A stretch of 64,000 nucleotides of DNA from Carposina sasakii (GCA_014607495.2 CP053159.1:5835501-5899500); one strand, 5' to 3'. Positions 46,961 through 59,612 are shown, counted from the stretch's first letter. Numbers and translations are program-made. Notes: generated by a model from the letters alone, not told the origin.

Positions 46961-48482
46961 GTGTCTGTTTATGTAACTGTAGAGTTTCGATTTATAGCAA
47001 TATAAACCACAGAATATGGTGTTATCACAATGAAAGTCGTATTCGTAATTTAAGTTATCGAAAGCTATGGAAATCTCGTGTTTTAATGTTACGTGTAAAC
47101 AAATGTAGAGTTAGGCATGCGTTGCGAAATTGTTTGCAAAACTTTAATTACCGTATCCTAACTGAAGAAAGAAGTTAAAACTAGATTTGAATCAAATAGA
47201 TTTATAAGAAAATATTAAATAATAAGCAGACTGCATCCGTATTCTTTATATATTTATATTCAAATATTTATTATTAAAAGTTTTCTCTACATGTTAACGT
47301 TTTAAATGTTAATCAATAAACGTATACATTATTAACCATATCCGTTGCACTTTCAATGCAATTTTCCATGATTGAAGTAGGTAAATACTATATTATATAT
47401 ACATTATATTTACTTAGTATCATAAAGTTACAATCGTTTGAGTGGTAATTGCCGCCAATAAACAGAAACAGAAAGAAAACTATGTTTATTTCGCGAATTT
47501 GTTAATGAGGCGAATTACCAACACGTCATTTGCGCAAAATAATTATTATTTACATCAAAGCCGGCTTTGGAAGTCACTAGAATTATATTTCGACCAATAC
47601 AAACTGGTTTGCTAGAAGAAATCCCTCTCCGAGCTTATCTTACATTTGTAAATTCATCAACGTTTTTCACCTGCCCATATTATTTAGGTCAATCGTCAGC
47701 CTATGGCAGTCCAGTGCTGAACGTAGGCCTCCCCCAGAGCACGCGACAAAGCTCGATCTCCTGTTTTTACCATCCAGTCACTACCAGCCGCCCTCTTTAA
47801 TTATTTAGTTACCCGCTCTATAAAGTGGCAAAATATTACTTTGAAAAAGTAAATAATGGTATAAATTTTGCCACAGATATGATAATTCTGCTAACAAATA
47901 ATTAAATAATTGCTATACCTGTTGATAGATTTTTATCTCCTAAACCTCCTCTCCTTCTTCTACGTTTACTGTCCATTTGTCATGAGGCTGGAGTGAAGAT
48001 AAAAAACTATGGTTACCGACAAATGAAACCAGAGAATAAAAAATTGGATTTATTTTGGTTTCGTAATCAAGGATGTTATTACTAAACCGCTTCTAAAGTT
48101 AAAGTCTATTTAAAAATTACATTTGACTGCAAAATTTATGGAATATCTGTCAAATTTAGACAATGTTTAATAAATAACCTAAGTATACATTTTCAAAAAC
48201 TACAACCTAGTTACCATATGCTCAACAAGTTTTTGCTTTCAGAAGTATAATTTATAGTACTTTTCAGTACACGTGAACCAATACATACATATGTAATTGT
48301 AGTACTCGTATCTGGGAAATTCACACATACAATGACGAGTGGATGATTTTGTTATTTGTGGCTAATCTCTACACGCTAGAGTCTTTAACATTTGAACTCT
48401 GATATGCGGCAAGTGTTACTTAATAAGCTATTTAGATAACAATACAGATTAATCTTTCTGAGTGAAATATATGGATTAAACT

Positions 48483-48672
48483 ATAGGTCCTGGGTTCGAA
48501 TCCCGGTAGGTGCAAACATTGATATGATGAAATTGGTGTTTGTTTCCGAGTCATGGATATTTCTATACTTATCTATGTATTTATATACCGTTGCTTAGTA
48601 CCCACGACACAAGACCTTATGGATCTTAAAGTGGGACTAAGTCAATGTGTTGTGAAGTGTGTGAATATTATT
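48483..48672 (+). mobile_element. SINE1, 5'-truncated copy
   Basis: Starts at the B box ('gggttcgaatcccggtaggt') and runs through 'accgttgcttagtaccca' to an A-rich tail. Confidence 0.8.
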
Positions 48673-49048
48673 TAAAAAAAACTAATATTTTAAGAACGTT
48701 ACTAAATAATAGCGAAATACCATATAATAAGCTTACACCTATTGATTATACGTATTTGGTCATTTTGATTTTATTGAAAACCTAATAGCTAAATAACATA
48801 TTAAGAACACTTTACATATACCTTACGTCTAAACACTGATTGATGGGTAATTGGGTACAAGTATGTACCGCACTTATAAGTAAGTTCACACTTATTAGAC
48901 TATATTACTTCATCATCATCTTACTCGTACTGCCCTTTATTAATTCCATTCTGAATGGGGTCGGCGCAATATGGTTCCTTCGAAACTCACATTGCCAAAG
49001 TTTTGGCATTTGTTTTTAGGCTAAGTATTACTTATTATTTAATCAGGG

Positions 49049-49154
49049 GGTAAGCACGAACCTTTAGCGTAACGCTAGCGACTCGCTAGCAAAATCTATG
49101 TGATTTGACAGTTGGACGATAGCGTTACGGACTATCGAGAGGTTCGTGCTTACC
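49049..49154. mobile_element. Very small MITE with perfect 15-bp inverted ends
   Basis: GGTAAGCACGAACCT at the left and AGGTTCGTGCTTACC at the right, 106 bp in all. The inner words 'agcgtaacgctagcg' and 'gatagcgttacgg' also mirror each other. Confidence 0.75.
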
Positions 49155-52052
49155 TCTCAGAATAATAAAAAAGTATTACTATTAGATCAAAATAAGATAT
49201 GGAATGGATAATTACTTAATAAATAGAAAATAAAGATGTAGGAACTAGTAGAATGGACGTATTATGTAATGCCTACTATTATGCAATAATAGGGTAGGCC
49301 ACTTAAAGGCATCTAAATACTTATTATAATATAATTCTCTTTTTTATTAATACAATTATCTTTTTATTTCTAAATACTAACGATATGTATTTATCACTGG
49401 CCATCATTTATAAGATCTCTCATTTCATAAAAAAGTAATAACACCTATACATACAATTTAGGTTCCAAAAATCTATTCAAAAACAATGTCTTAAAAAAAT
49501 TTGGTTCGAAATTCCATGTCCAATGACTACCTATATAGGTATATAACTTTGACCTTGTTTTGTGCCAAATGCAATAATTAAAACAAGTAAAGACCAATAG
49601 GTTAGTAAAATTAGACGGTCATCAGTTGGTTAGGAATCGGGCAATAGTCTACAAGGATACAAATTTACAGCCAGCCAAGTATTACAATATTGACTTTAGA
49701 ATAAATCAGAGTTGAAAACCTGTAAAGATTCTGTTTCATTAAGTTTACCCTGTTTATTCATAGGTTTGGGTCAAAATCCGATTTTTTCAATAGGCCTAAT
49801 TTGATGCTGTCTTTCTCTAAAGCTTGATCAAGATAGAGACAACATCAACTTTATCCTTCAGATAGGCTATTGGAAAATTGGCCTTAAGTAATTGGCAATT
49901 GATAAATTGATCAGATTTTTTTTACACAGAGAAGGAAGTAATTAAATGTATGTAAAATTATCTAGATGGTGGCATGCGTAATTGATATAATAATTGTAGT
50001 TTCATTATTAGCTAAACTAATGTCGATAGCATTAAAAAACAATTACCAAAATCTACAATTTCCAATTTACTTATAAATAAATTGTTTAGGTTTGTCGCAC
50101 AGACCAATCAACAGGTAATCAAAGGGCATATTAGGTAAGTGAAATGCTATGAACATAGCCCAAGGCCTTAGATGAAATTATAATTAGATTCAGTGACAGC
50201 GCTCAAAAAATGGCACTACAAATATCTGCTCAAATGTATAGCTTGGCATCTATTGTCACAAATTGATACAAGCAAAGTCGAGTCTTATGGTAACTTCATA
50301 ACATTCAAGTTTAAAAATCTGATCTAATGCAGTTATTACGTTTATATGGATTCACTTTTTATAAATATTTTATTATGAGACCCCGCGTCTACCTATAAAC
50401 TTGTCACAAAATTAAAAAAAAATCCAATTTATATATTTGTTTTGCCAGATAGTATGGATAGCATATATTCCTAATTTACTGAAGAATGCTCAATCCTACA
50501 ATCTCGAAAATTAAATCAAAGATTTTTATAGTAAAATATGGACTGGTTCTTTACAATGGGCTATTTACAGCGTTCCGCTAAACATACCCCTACTGTTCTT
50601 GTAATACTAGTAGGTAAGTAGAAAACATTGGAAATTACCTTTGCCTTTTCCCCCAAATAGATTACAAGCTAATGAACACAACTAATCAAGCATGTAAGTA
50701 AACGCTGTTACTGTGGCAGCAATAAATATGAACTCCACAATGTCCGGCAGTGCATTCATTAGAAATGAGATAACCGGCTGCCGGTCGCGGACAATGTCCA
50801 TCCTTGTACAAGGATATAATCCTGGAAATCATACATACGTTGAACAATAGAACTTTGGGTTCAGTATAGAACTGTGATAATGTTGTGCGGGATGAACTTT
50901 GGGCGCAGAGTTCGGGGAGTGAAATTTCGGTACAGTGTATTTATTTCGTTAACTTATGATCTGCTTATGGTTATAGAATAAATCAGAATTTCTCAGAGTT
51001 GACCTAATAATGTATACCGGAACGAGATCGTGTTAGTATTAGAAAAACATGTCTAGTAATGCAATGCACCCTAATAAATTATGTTTAGAGCTATAGTTTC
51101 AGTAAGTTTTATCTGGCATCGAGACACAAGAAACATATTTTTCTTTAAAACCTTAAAAGTATACCTCTAGTCAGTGATACTGACTTTAATACATACCATA
51201 TCTACTGGTGAAAACTTTGAATTTAATATAGAAAATATGATTTTTATACATAAAAAGGAATAAGTAGTTGTAGACGTAATGTCTGTATCTAATAATACAT
51301 GTTCCTTTGTTGATTGTGCACGCAATGTGTAATCATATCTCCTAGAAAGCGGCTTGATGACCCGACCGCTACCGCTGATAAATATTATTACATATGTATG
51401 TATATTGTAAATAATTATTGTATTAATCTTCTCAGTATGTAAGATGCCGCTACTTAACTGATATGTAGAAGAACAAAAAATATGACAATGAAGCCCTTAA
51501 AATACGAAATTACAATGTCTTTAGATAAAAAGTGGTAATTCACAGTTAGGTGATTTTCGTATGTATGGATACTATCAGTAGTAACAGCAATTTAGCTTCC
51601 AAGAAAACTATGGAATTCACTTTTTGACCCTTTCATGTTTCTATTGATTCATTAGAGGTAAAAAAATGTAAAGGAGCAAACTCGTGGGAAAGTGCGAATT
51701 CTCATGTCGGCGCGATATAAGACATGAATAGAATAGGTAGCACTTCTTGGATGTGTCGAAAATAGACCACTGTCTACTTCAATAGAGCGGAGGTATAGTC
51801 AAAAAGTTTGGGGTGAACAGGATCAGTTCATATCTGTCTTTCGTCTTGTTAACATCGGTCTTGGTGGTCTTAGGTGTTTGCCAAAAAAACTTTACTTTTA
51901 TATCACTATGTTTGGTAGGTCTCGTTTACATCCATATTAGGCTTGACTATATAGATATAGTATGTAATTATAATTAAGTTTATAGATAGTCTGAAAATAT
52001 TTTATGTTTACTAATTTGAGCATTGTTGTTTACAGGTGGGTCGAGGAGAACT

Positions 52053-53153
52053 ATGCGTGGGGCGTGCGCGTGCGCGGTGCTGTGCGCGCTGCTGGCGGTG
52101 TGCTGCGGCGCGACGCTGGACGTCGAGACGCGCGACGCCGCCGAGCGGCAGCTGCTGGCGCTGCTGGGCCTGCCGCGCCGCCCCCCGCCTCGCCGCGCCG
52201 CGCCGCCCGTGCCGCGCGCGCTGCGCCTACTGTACGACGCGCAGGGCGCGCTGCCCGCCGCCGCCGCCAACACCGCGCGCTCCTACCGCCACCAGCCCTC
52301 GCGCGTCGACGAGCGCTTCCCCAACGAGCATCGCTTCCGACTCTACTTCAACCTAAGTCTGCCCGAGGACGAGATGGCGCGCGGGGCCGACCTCATCTTC
52401 CAACGCGCGCCCAACGCGACCGGCGAGCAGCGGCTGCTGTTGTACGACATTGTGCGCCCGGGCCGCCGCGGCAGGACCGACCCCATCCTGCGGCTCGTCG
52501 ACTCCAAGCCGCTGCGGCCCGGCGAGGGCACGATCACCGCGGACGCCGGCGACGCGACGCGGCGGTGGCTGCAGGAGCCGCAAAACAATTACGGACTACT
52601 TGTGAGAGTGATAGACGAACACAGTGACAATGTGAATAGTGCGCGGCCGCACGTGCGTGTGCGGCGCGGTGTGTCGGAGGACGATGAGCAGTGGCGCTCG
52701 CTGCAGCCGCTGCTGGTGGTGTACACGGAGGACGCGCGCGCCCGCGAGGCTCGCGAGCGAGGCGAGACTCGCCTCACGCGCAGCAAGCGCGCGGCGCGGC
52801 GCGGGCACCGCCCTAACCATCGCCGCAAGGAGGCGCGAGAGATTTGCCAGCGTCGGGCCCTCTACGTCGACTTCGCGGACGTGGGCTGGAGCGATTGGAT
52901 AGTGGCGCCCCACGGCTACGAGGCTTACTACTGCCAGGGTGACTGCCCGTTCCCTCTGGCCGACCACCTCAACGGCACCAACCACGCCATCGTGCAGACG
53001 CTGGTCAACTCCGTCAACCCGGCGGCGGTGCCGAAGGCGTGCTGTGTGCCCACTCAGCTCTCCTCTATTTCTATGCTTTACATGGATGAAAAGAACAATG
53101 TGGTGCTCAAAAACTATCAGGACATGATGGTGGTGGGTTGCGGCTGCCGATGA
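52053..53153 (+). CDS. dpp: Decapentaplegic (BMP2/4-type TGF-beta ligand)
   Basis: A secreted morphogen precursor of 366 codons, complete in one exon (the acceptor tttacag ends at 52035 and the ATG is at 52053). Residues 1-20 form a cysteine/leucine-rich signal peptide. Residues about 30-240 are the TGF-beta propeptide ([14 protein letters not shown]). RSKR at 243-246 is a furin-type cleavage site. The 120-residue mature part carries the BMP knot with seven cysteines (EIC, YYC, GDC, ACC, VGCGC) and the family words [38 protein letters not shown] and [14 protein letters not shown] is an N-glycosylation site. The precursor is much shorter than fly Dpp (about 588 residues) and near BMP2. Codons are strongly GC-ending in the first 500 bp, unlike the AT-rich flanks. 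Start choice: the first ATG in frame after the acceptor gives the signal peptide directly. Confidence 0.97.
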   Translation: MRGACACAVLCALLAVCCGATLDVETRDAAERQLLALLGLPRRPPPRRAAPPVPRALRLLYDAQGALPAAAANTARSYRHQPSRVDERFPNEHRFRLYFNLSLPEDEMARGADLIFQRAPNATGEQRLLLYDIVRPGRRGRTDPILRLVDSKPLRPGEGTITADAGDATRRWLQEPQNNYGLLVRVIDEHSDNVNSARPHVRVRRGVSEDDEQWRSLQPLLVVYTEDARAREARERGETRLTRSKRAARRGHRPNHRRKEAREICQRRALYVDFADVGWSDWIVAPHGYEAYYCQGDCPFPLADHLNGTNHAIVQTLVNSVNPAAVPKACCVPTQLSSISMLYMDEKNNVVLKNYQDMMVVGCGCR

Positions 53154-53292
53154 CGAAGGCGCCCCCCACATGTGCGGACCTAGTGAATAATCGTGGACCC
53201 AGTGTACATATAGTAGCGGCCTCGAACTTTGTACATACTTTATTTGTGTATATATTCGTGTTATTATTATTTTATTGAAATGATGACGATAT

Positions 53293-53298
53293 AATAAA
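53293..53298 (+). terminator. dpp poly(A) signal
   Basis: AATAAA 140 nt after the dpp stop, in an AT-rich 3' UTR. The distance fits a short UTR, although longer forms cannot be excluded. Confidence 0.6.
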
Positions 53299-53319
53299 AG
53301 TTTTAATTTTATGATTCTC

Positions 53320-54415
53320 TTTTATTTTTACACGGAGCACGAAGAAACCTAGGACTCAAGGCTCAGTTGAGGTAGGTCAGTAACCGATTATAAATATTAA
53401 CTAATTTGGACAATGAGACCGTACGATTGGCACCGGATACTCTAATGGGCTCGCTGAACTGTAGACAAAATACTTACTGCACACTATAATACAACATTAA
53501 CCTTTGGACAAGGGTACAGGCAAATGAACTGCCAGTAATCTGTGACCCTTGAGTAGTTATGACAAGTTCAAATTATTTTCATGGAAGCAGTATAGCTTTA
53601 ATAATTCAAGGACGTTTCTTTTAGCTTGTAAGACTTATAATTCAATACTCTATACCTATGTGGTAAATAATTATGTATCAAGCATAGTAGGTATCCAAAC
53701 ATATTCCGATGCTCAGAAACAGCTTGCTAAAAGCTTTCCCACCTATCAAAATCATAGGCAGTAAATATGACCACGTAGATTTAAATATTTTGGACAGCTT
53801 CTCTATATAGGTAGGTAGATAGTTGAAATATTAGTATGTCTCGATTTACATTTCCCTTAGTAAAGTATGTATGGGTAAAACCAAGTTACCTACATCAAAA
53901 ATAGTTTGGTACTTTTTGTGTGAAAAAAATACCCACAAATATTCAAAAGCACTTAATTCTCATAAGCATTCACGTTAGTAAAAAAGTAAATAAGAATATA
54001 GGTATAAGAGGAAGAATGCAGTGTTATTAGAATAAAAAATAAATAAAAATTACATTGTTGCATTCTATAGGAGTAGGTACAACTTATGAGTACTCGTATT
54101 TATGACTCGGCTACTCTTGTGCAGCATCTTGTTCCAAGAAGACATTATTTGGAACTGACACGACTTCATGGGGCTAGTTAGGTACTTCAGTAATCAGCAG
54201 TCATCTTGTACCTATTCTTTGTAGTACGAAACCTCCACTAAATAATATTTTGAAAAACAGAATAGCCGACTGCGTCAAAATTTTAATATACCCAGTGTCA
54301 TTCTCACGATTTGAACTTGATATGAATCTACTGATACCTCTCGAGATCAAATGCAACAAGCCGTTTTGGCTCTCGCTGACCAAAAAATATACTTACATAC
54401 ATACATACGTATATA
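53320..54415. other. Intergenic, nothing recognised
   Basis: AT-rich. Short open frames only, with no domain or repeat termini seen until the element starting at 54420. Confidence 0.45.
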
Positions 54416-54419
54416 CATA

Positions 54420-55261
54420 TGTCGTGGCCATATTGTTAAATTGATCATTTCATGAAATGGTCGAGCATTTCATGAAGTGGTCGCATTTCATGAAGTGGCC
54501 AATTCAATTTGACCAGATCGTTAAATCGTCTACATTTCACGATTTTGTCATCCACGTTTGGCCAAATCGTATTAACAGGATGTCCATAAAATCCGAATGT
54601 GGTAAGAGCTTATATAAATAATATATACCGTACACCATATATAAGTATACCATAAGGTATGATGGTATGATTTTTTTTGCTATTATTTATGTGATATTTT
54701 CACAATATAATATTTAAAAACATAAAAGACTTTACAAAAGCGATTCGCATCTGGCACATCGCCGGACGCTGCTTGGGCACGCTCGCTCCGCTCGCTCGGC
54801 TCGTGCGTCATTTGTCATAGTCTAACCTAACCTAACCTAACCTATCGTAATCTAAGGTTTTTGTTTAACAATATTATTATAAACCACCATTAAGTCTAAT
54901 ATACATTATACAATATAACACACTATCCGTGAACTTCTTCTGCATAGTCACCCTACTCTCTTTAATTTGTTTTATAACCTAAAAAGAAAAATCCGCCATC
55001 TTCACACATAAATAAAACGCGCGCAGCGCCTCTACCGGTGATTCATGTAACTATTTTACGATATGATCAATAATCTTGACCACTTCATGAAATGATCGGG
55101 CGTTTAGTTGCCCATATCGAGAAACGATTTTTAATCATCGATCTGCCCAAACCATATCATGATGTGGCCAATAGACAGTTGAACTTTTCATGAAATGCGA
55201 CCATTTCATGAAATGCTCGACCATTTCATGAAATGATCAATTCTACGATATGGCCACGACA
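54420..55261. mobile_element. 842-bp non-autonomous element with long inverted repeats built of ATTTCATGAAAT units
   Basis: Starts TGTCGTGGCCATAT and ends ATATGGCCACGACA, flanked by CATA (54416-54419 and 55262-55265). The first and last 70 or so bp are inverted copies. Both contain repeated ATTTCATGAAAT/GTGG words, themselves palindromic. Inside lies a GC patch and (CCTAA)n at 54822-54845. No transposase. Confidence 0.85.
54822..54845. repeat. Short interstitial telomere-type repeat (CCTAA)n
   Basis: About four to five CCTAA units, the complement of the insect telomere unit TTAGG, inside the 842-bp element. Confidence 0.6.
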
Positions 55262-55574
55262 CATACACTAGAAAAACATAACCCCTTTTCTTGCGTAGTC
55301 GGGTAAATAGTAGAGATTAATTCTTTACATTAACATATAACTCTACACTTTTGTTATTTCGGCTGTATATGCAAAGATGTAGACTTTATTTCCTAAAATT
55401 TCTTTTTTTTTGTTTTTTTTTTTTATCTGAGTTGTCGTATCAAAGTTACTTTACATATAAAATTAAAAGCTAGACAACAAATTCGTACCCAAATAAAACT
55501 AAAAGCTAGTTAACAAAATCAATGTAGAGTTAATATTGATAATGAGACTTGCACGTACGGGCTGAAACACATAA

Positions 55575-56767
55575 GGGCCGAAACACATAACCGCGTTGCG
55601 GCGCCGCAACGCTAAAATCGGCAGATTGCGTTGCGGCGCCGCGAAAAAGAGCGTTTTACTATTGTACGGTAACCATGATTTTTGAGTGTGTATAGACGTC
55701 TCTCTGCCTTTGTAAAGATAATTGTTTGCTGATTGATTATAAAAAATTATTACACAAATGCTTTTCCATGCCTCTTGTTTTATAAATTTGTCTTTATAAG
55801 TTTCGTCACTAGAATGCCACAAACAAGCGTTCTTGAATCATCACTACAAATTATAAAACAATGTCGCTTTCTGCTGTCTGTCCCTATGTATGCTTAGATC
55901 GTTCAAACTAGGGAACGGATTTTGTTGCGGTTTTTTAATAGATAGAGTGATTCACAAGGAAGGTTTATAATAACTAGGGACCCGCCCCCGGCTTCGCACT
56001 GGAGTGATGCACTCCCACGCGGGCGAAGCCGTGGGCGGCCGCTAGTCAAAGATAAATTAATATACAGGATGATTTTTGGTCGTCAACGTTTCCGAAAACT
56101 ACGGAATCTCATCATCACGATCATTTTTCTCCATGGAAGCATACCTGGGAAGTGTCTGGTTTCCAAAATATTAGGGTCCAAAGTTGAGTAAATAGACTGC
56201 GTTTTTCTGCATAAATGCACATAGACGCGCGTAGCAGGATTTTTTCACGAAAAATAATTAATATCTGTCTATAAAAAAACTAACATAAACACTAGACACT
56301 ATAAATTTCGCACGATCAAGGAATTTAAAAATTTTTTTCAAAAAAAAATTTTTTTTTCCCAGCATTTTTTTTGGCGTAAACTTACTTTATTTCATGTATA
56401 GAATACGTACCCTTCGTTAAAGGTGGCCACAAAAAAACACCCTGTATAGACATCAACGTCAGCAATTTTGATTTTAAAACTGCTTCCAGGTTAACGCGTA
56501 TTGTTTGCAAGAGTAAATAGAAACAAACTGAATCATTGTCAACATATACATCTCTCGTTAATTAGTATATAGTTTTTGATAACATTAGGGCTATCGGGTC
56601 TCCAACATTTTCTTTAAATCAAGAATTTTTTTTGATTTAGTGAATCATTGTCACCAAGTATGGCGTCACAACGCTGGAATTCGCGTCGCGTTGTGCCGCC
56701 GCGCCGCAGTGGCGTCACTGCCGATTATTGCGTTGCGACGTTGCAACGCGGTTTTGTGTTTCAGCCC
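55575..56767. mobile_element. PIF/Harbinger-like MITE, interrupted by a family M MITE
   Basis: The ends GGGCCGAAACACATAACCGC and GCGGTTTTGTGTTTCAGCCC are inverted copies. TAA flanks both sides (55572-55574 and 56768-56770), as in Harbinger-type insertions. GC-rich hairpin words (GCGTTGCGGCGCCGCAACGC) follow the left end. The 56063-56447 insert lies inside. Partial extra end copies sit just outside (55559-55570 and 56769-56870). Confidence 0.8.
56063..56447 (+). mobile_element. MITE family M, copy 3 (nested)
   Basis: TACAGGATGATTTTTGGTCG to CACCCTGTA, interior as in 15240-15619. It sits inside the Harbinger-like element. The Helitron-style remnant 'gggcggccgctagt' ends just upstream at about 56045. 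Confidence 0.8.
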
Positions 56768-57039
56768 TAATCGCGTTGCGGCACCGCAACGCTAAAATCG
56801 GTAGTTTGCGTTGCGGCGTTGCGGCATGGCACCGCGAAAAAGAGCGTTTTACTTACATATTTAATCTCGCAATGTATTTAGTATGACAAAGTATAATCGT
56901 ATGCTTATACTCGTATTGACAGTAAGTACTTATTAATTTACATATCTGCCAAATATATAAAATCTAAATAAAGACGTCAAAGAAAATTTTGGAGATAATA
57001 TTATTTAGAATTCCATTAAGAGCGTGGCAGCAGGTCTCC

Positions 57040-57870
57040 AAATTTCAAATATTTCGTCACAAGCCGGCTATATATCATGTTTTTGCCGGGCCGCAGGAAT
57101 GCCCTGCTGTATAATTTGGCCGGCCACCCGGCAGCGGCGCGTCTGCCGCGCCCGCTCCCTCCTACGTCTATATTATCAGTAGATAAATTTTAAGCTTTGT
57201 CTTTGCCTCGTATTTCGTCCTCTCGAGACTTTGCTTTTGTATTTTTTTCAATCGCTGTGGACGGTCACAAAAAACTGAGTGGAGGCGAAGTGGGTATAAT
57301 TTATTTTATAGTCGGCTCGCTCGTAACTCGGCGGTGGACGGCTGGACGCCGATTTATCCCCATCTCGGCGTAATTAACGTAAATGGATTGGCCAGAGTCG
57401 GGCCCTGTGAACCGCCCGCCTCCCCTTCACCGCTTTTACATCGTAACGCCACCTTATTATTCCTTTCAATACCCGAAAGATTGACACATCTTACTATTGG
57501 GCCAATCCACGCAGCCCAATTAAGGGTATAATTTTTAAACCACAATCCGAATGAGATACATAAGAGAATCATTCGCGATTGCGGCGAGGTTCCCAAGACG
57601 CGCAGCGACTTATCCCTGGGGGAATTATAATTGTTTTGCATTCTTGCACGAGAATAAAAATAAAAGGGCTAGCCCGGGCCCCCCGCGCTGCGCTGCAGAC
57701 CAGACCGAAGTCTGACGGGCCCGGGGCCGCATTCCCCGCAGACAAAAAGCTACCAATGAATCGAACCGGGCTCAGGTGGAAACAACTTGCTCGTTAATTT
57801 ACGTAGACCTCTTGATTCCCAAACGTGAATTAACGAATTAATTACCTTTCTGGGCTATCGGTAAGAATGT
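57040..57870. promoter_or_regulatory. GC-rich, motif-dense noncoding block, candidate enhancer
   Basis: No coding content was recognised despite short open frames. Seen are homeodomain-type cores (CGTAATTAACG, AATTAACGAATTAATTACC), paired CCAAT-type words (GATTGGCCAG and TTGGGCCAATCC), GGGGGAATTATAATTG, and GC blocks with hairpins (CCCGGGCC, GGGCCCGGGGCC). It lies 4 kb downstream of dpp. In flies, disk enhancers of dpp lie 3' of the gene; that parallel is the only functional argument. Confidence 0.35.
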
Positions 57871-58560
57871 ATAATTACTACAATCTGGTGGATGATGTTT
57901 TAATAATTTTATGCTTTGGAACTTTGTTATGGTGTTGTTTTTTATATTTTTTTAAATCTGAGAGACGGAAAACCTGCTTGCTGTTATTGGATTTCCGTGA
58001 AAAGTTAGTAGAATATTTCAATAAGTAGCATCGTATCTAGTTTGACCTGTGCGTGCGTCTGCTCGGATGCGCAAGCTCTGCGCGCTCGGCCATCGACCGC
58101 GCGCCTTCCTCTCAAATATTCCAGGCATGCACAAATTAAACTGGTTTTTTCTTCATATTACTATATTACTTTTGCATAAAAAACATTGTAAACTAAACAA
58201 TTTGGCCCGATAGCAGAGGTATTATTGCGGTACGTCGCATATTCTCCGTTAAGTACCTACTTAAATATTTGTTGCTTTTTTACAAATGGTTACTAGGTAT
58301 GCTATTTAGAGTTCTAAATAAGATATTTCTTACTTTTTTTAGCCCTGATGGTGATGAAATATAAATTCTACCCTTATACTTAGATACTCATTATAAGTAC
58401 CTAATTTAATTAACTAAAATCCGGAAATGCTAGCCTTTGTGTCTAATAAGCTCTTACCTACAACATATATTGGGTTCATTAGGTACTGACTGGCCTGGCC
58501 AAGGTTGCGGGCGTCGGTTGGATGCAGGCTGCTTCCGACCGGTCGGAGTGGAGGTTGTTG
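57870..58560. other. Intergenic, nothing recognised
   Basis: AT-rich, with a short GC patch at about 58045-58115. No gene or repeat termini were resolved. Confidence 0.4.
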
Positions 58561-58562
58561 GG

Positions 58563-58610
58563 GGAGGCCTATGTCCAACAGTGGACTTCTCAGGGCTGTA
58601 AATGATGAAG
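58563..58610 (+). repeat. Dispersed LINE-type 3' tail
   Basis: 'gaggcctatgtccaacagtg' followed by 'gacttctcagggctgtaaat' and ATGATGAAGATC, the common tail also seen near 13985, 31560, 33720 and 47720. Confidence 0.6.
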
Positions 58611-58755
58611 ATCAGTAATCATCACATTAATAATCATCCGTGGGAAATATAAAAGTACAAAAAAAAACTGATTTGACTCCCATTGCACTAAGTTACGGGT
58701 AATTGGGGTCACCTTGTGGGCAATGAGGATCATACAAAAATCTTTTTTTTTTTTT

Positions 58756-58880
58756 CGGAAACCGGCTTGTTCGGGAGGCTGGAAGTCATCAAACCTGCGA
58801 GCAAGACGATTCGTGATTACCCTTGAAAACAACTTGTAGACATGGCTCAGAAGCGAGATGGGTCTATAGTTCTTCAGATC
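58756..58880 (-). pseudogene. Reverse-transcriptase fragment of a non-LTR retrotransposon
   Basis: The minus strand reads [20 protein letters not shown] followed by [20 protein letters not shown] and FR, the conserved fingers/palm part of non-LTR reverse transcriptases. It is cut off on both sides. Confidence 0.8.
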
Positions 58881-59285
58881 AGATTAGCTATAATTTAAGA
58901 TCAGATCAGTACTGATCTTAAATTATAGCTAATTAAGTAAATTTTGTTATGAGGCAGTTGCTATAAAATTTTTGTTAATTTTAGCTTTTGTATTCTAATT
59001 CTTGCTTAAGTGACCCCCATTACCCAATCTTCCCCTATGTTAAACTATTCTATAATATTAGATTAGGTTACATTATTGTGTCCGAGTCGGAGCCTGAGAA
59101 CCGAAAAACTCGGCGCTGAGTTTGTTGCCCAGAATCCTATGGCCATCATTGAATACGTCAAAATTATGTTCTTTAACAAGCCTATTTATTGCATTAGGCG
59201 CTCGCAAAAAGTAAGAATTTTATTATTAAAGTTCCAACGTCAACAATCATTTCCACTCGAAAGTGGAATAAGTTTTATTGAAATA

Positions 59286-59515
59286 CTAGTGGACGCCCGC
59301 GACTCCGTCCGCGTGGACTAAAAAAAAACAAAATGTCGAAATTATCCGGGATAAAAACATTTCCCGGGATAAAAAGTAGCCTATATGTTAAGTGGCGCCT
59401 GTCACAATATATTCCTGAAAACTGCATCGAAATCGGTTCAGCCGTTTCTGAGGTTAGCGTGCACAAACTCACATACAAACAGACAAACCGACAAACAGAC
59501 AAAAATTACAAAAAT
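59286..59515 (+). mobile_element. Dispersed non-autonomous element fragment
   Basis: The word order 'acgcccgcgactccgtccgc', 'gataaaaagtagcctatatg', 'cgaaatcggttcagccgttt' and then 'acaaactcacatacaaacag' is a frequent lepidopteran repeat. No ORF; clade uncertain. Confidence 0.55.
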
Positions 59516-59612
59516 CATTGTTTTGCGTACTATTACGTTGATTAAGGTCTCCTATAATATTTTTTCTTATATATCTTCCATGTACAGACAGCCATCCATT
59601 ACATTTTTATTA

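Larger units (their letters stand above)
46960..52035 (+). other. Likely first intron of dpp, with repeats
   Basis: No coding exon was seen. It holds a dispersed-tail fragment (about 47698-47760, reverse), a SINE1 copy (48483-48672), a small MITE (49049-49154) and a decayed relative of the 59613 MITE (about 50120-50620). It ends at the acceptor tttacag (52029-52035). Confidence 0.4.

Noticed and set aside
52004..52627. Second long plus-strand frame of 207 codons across dpp
   Set aside because: An Ala/Arg-rich out-of-frame shadow caused by GC-ending codons of dpp.
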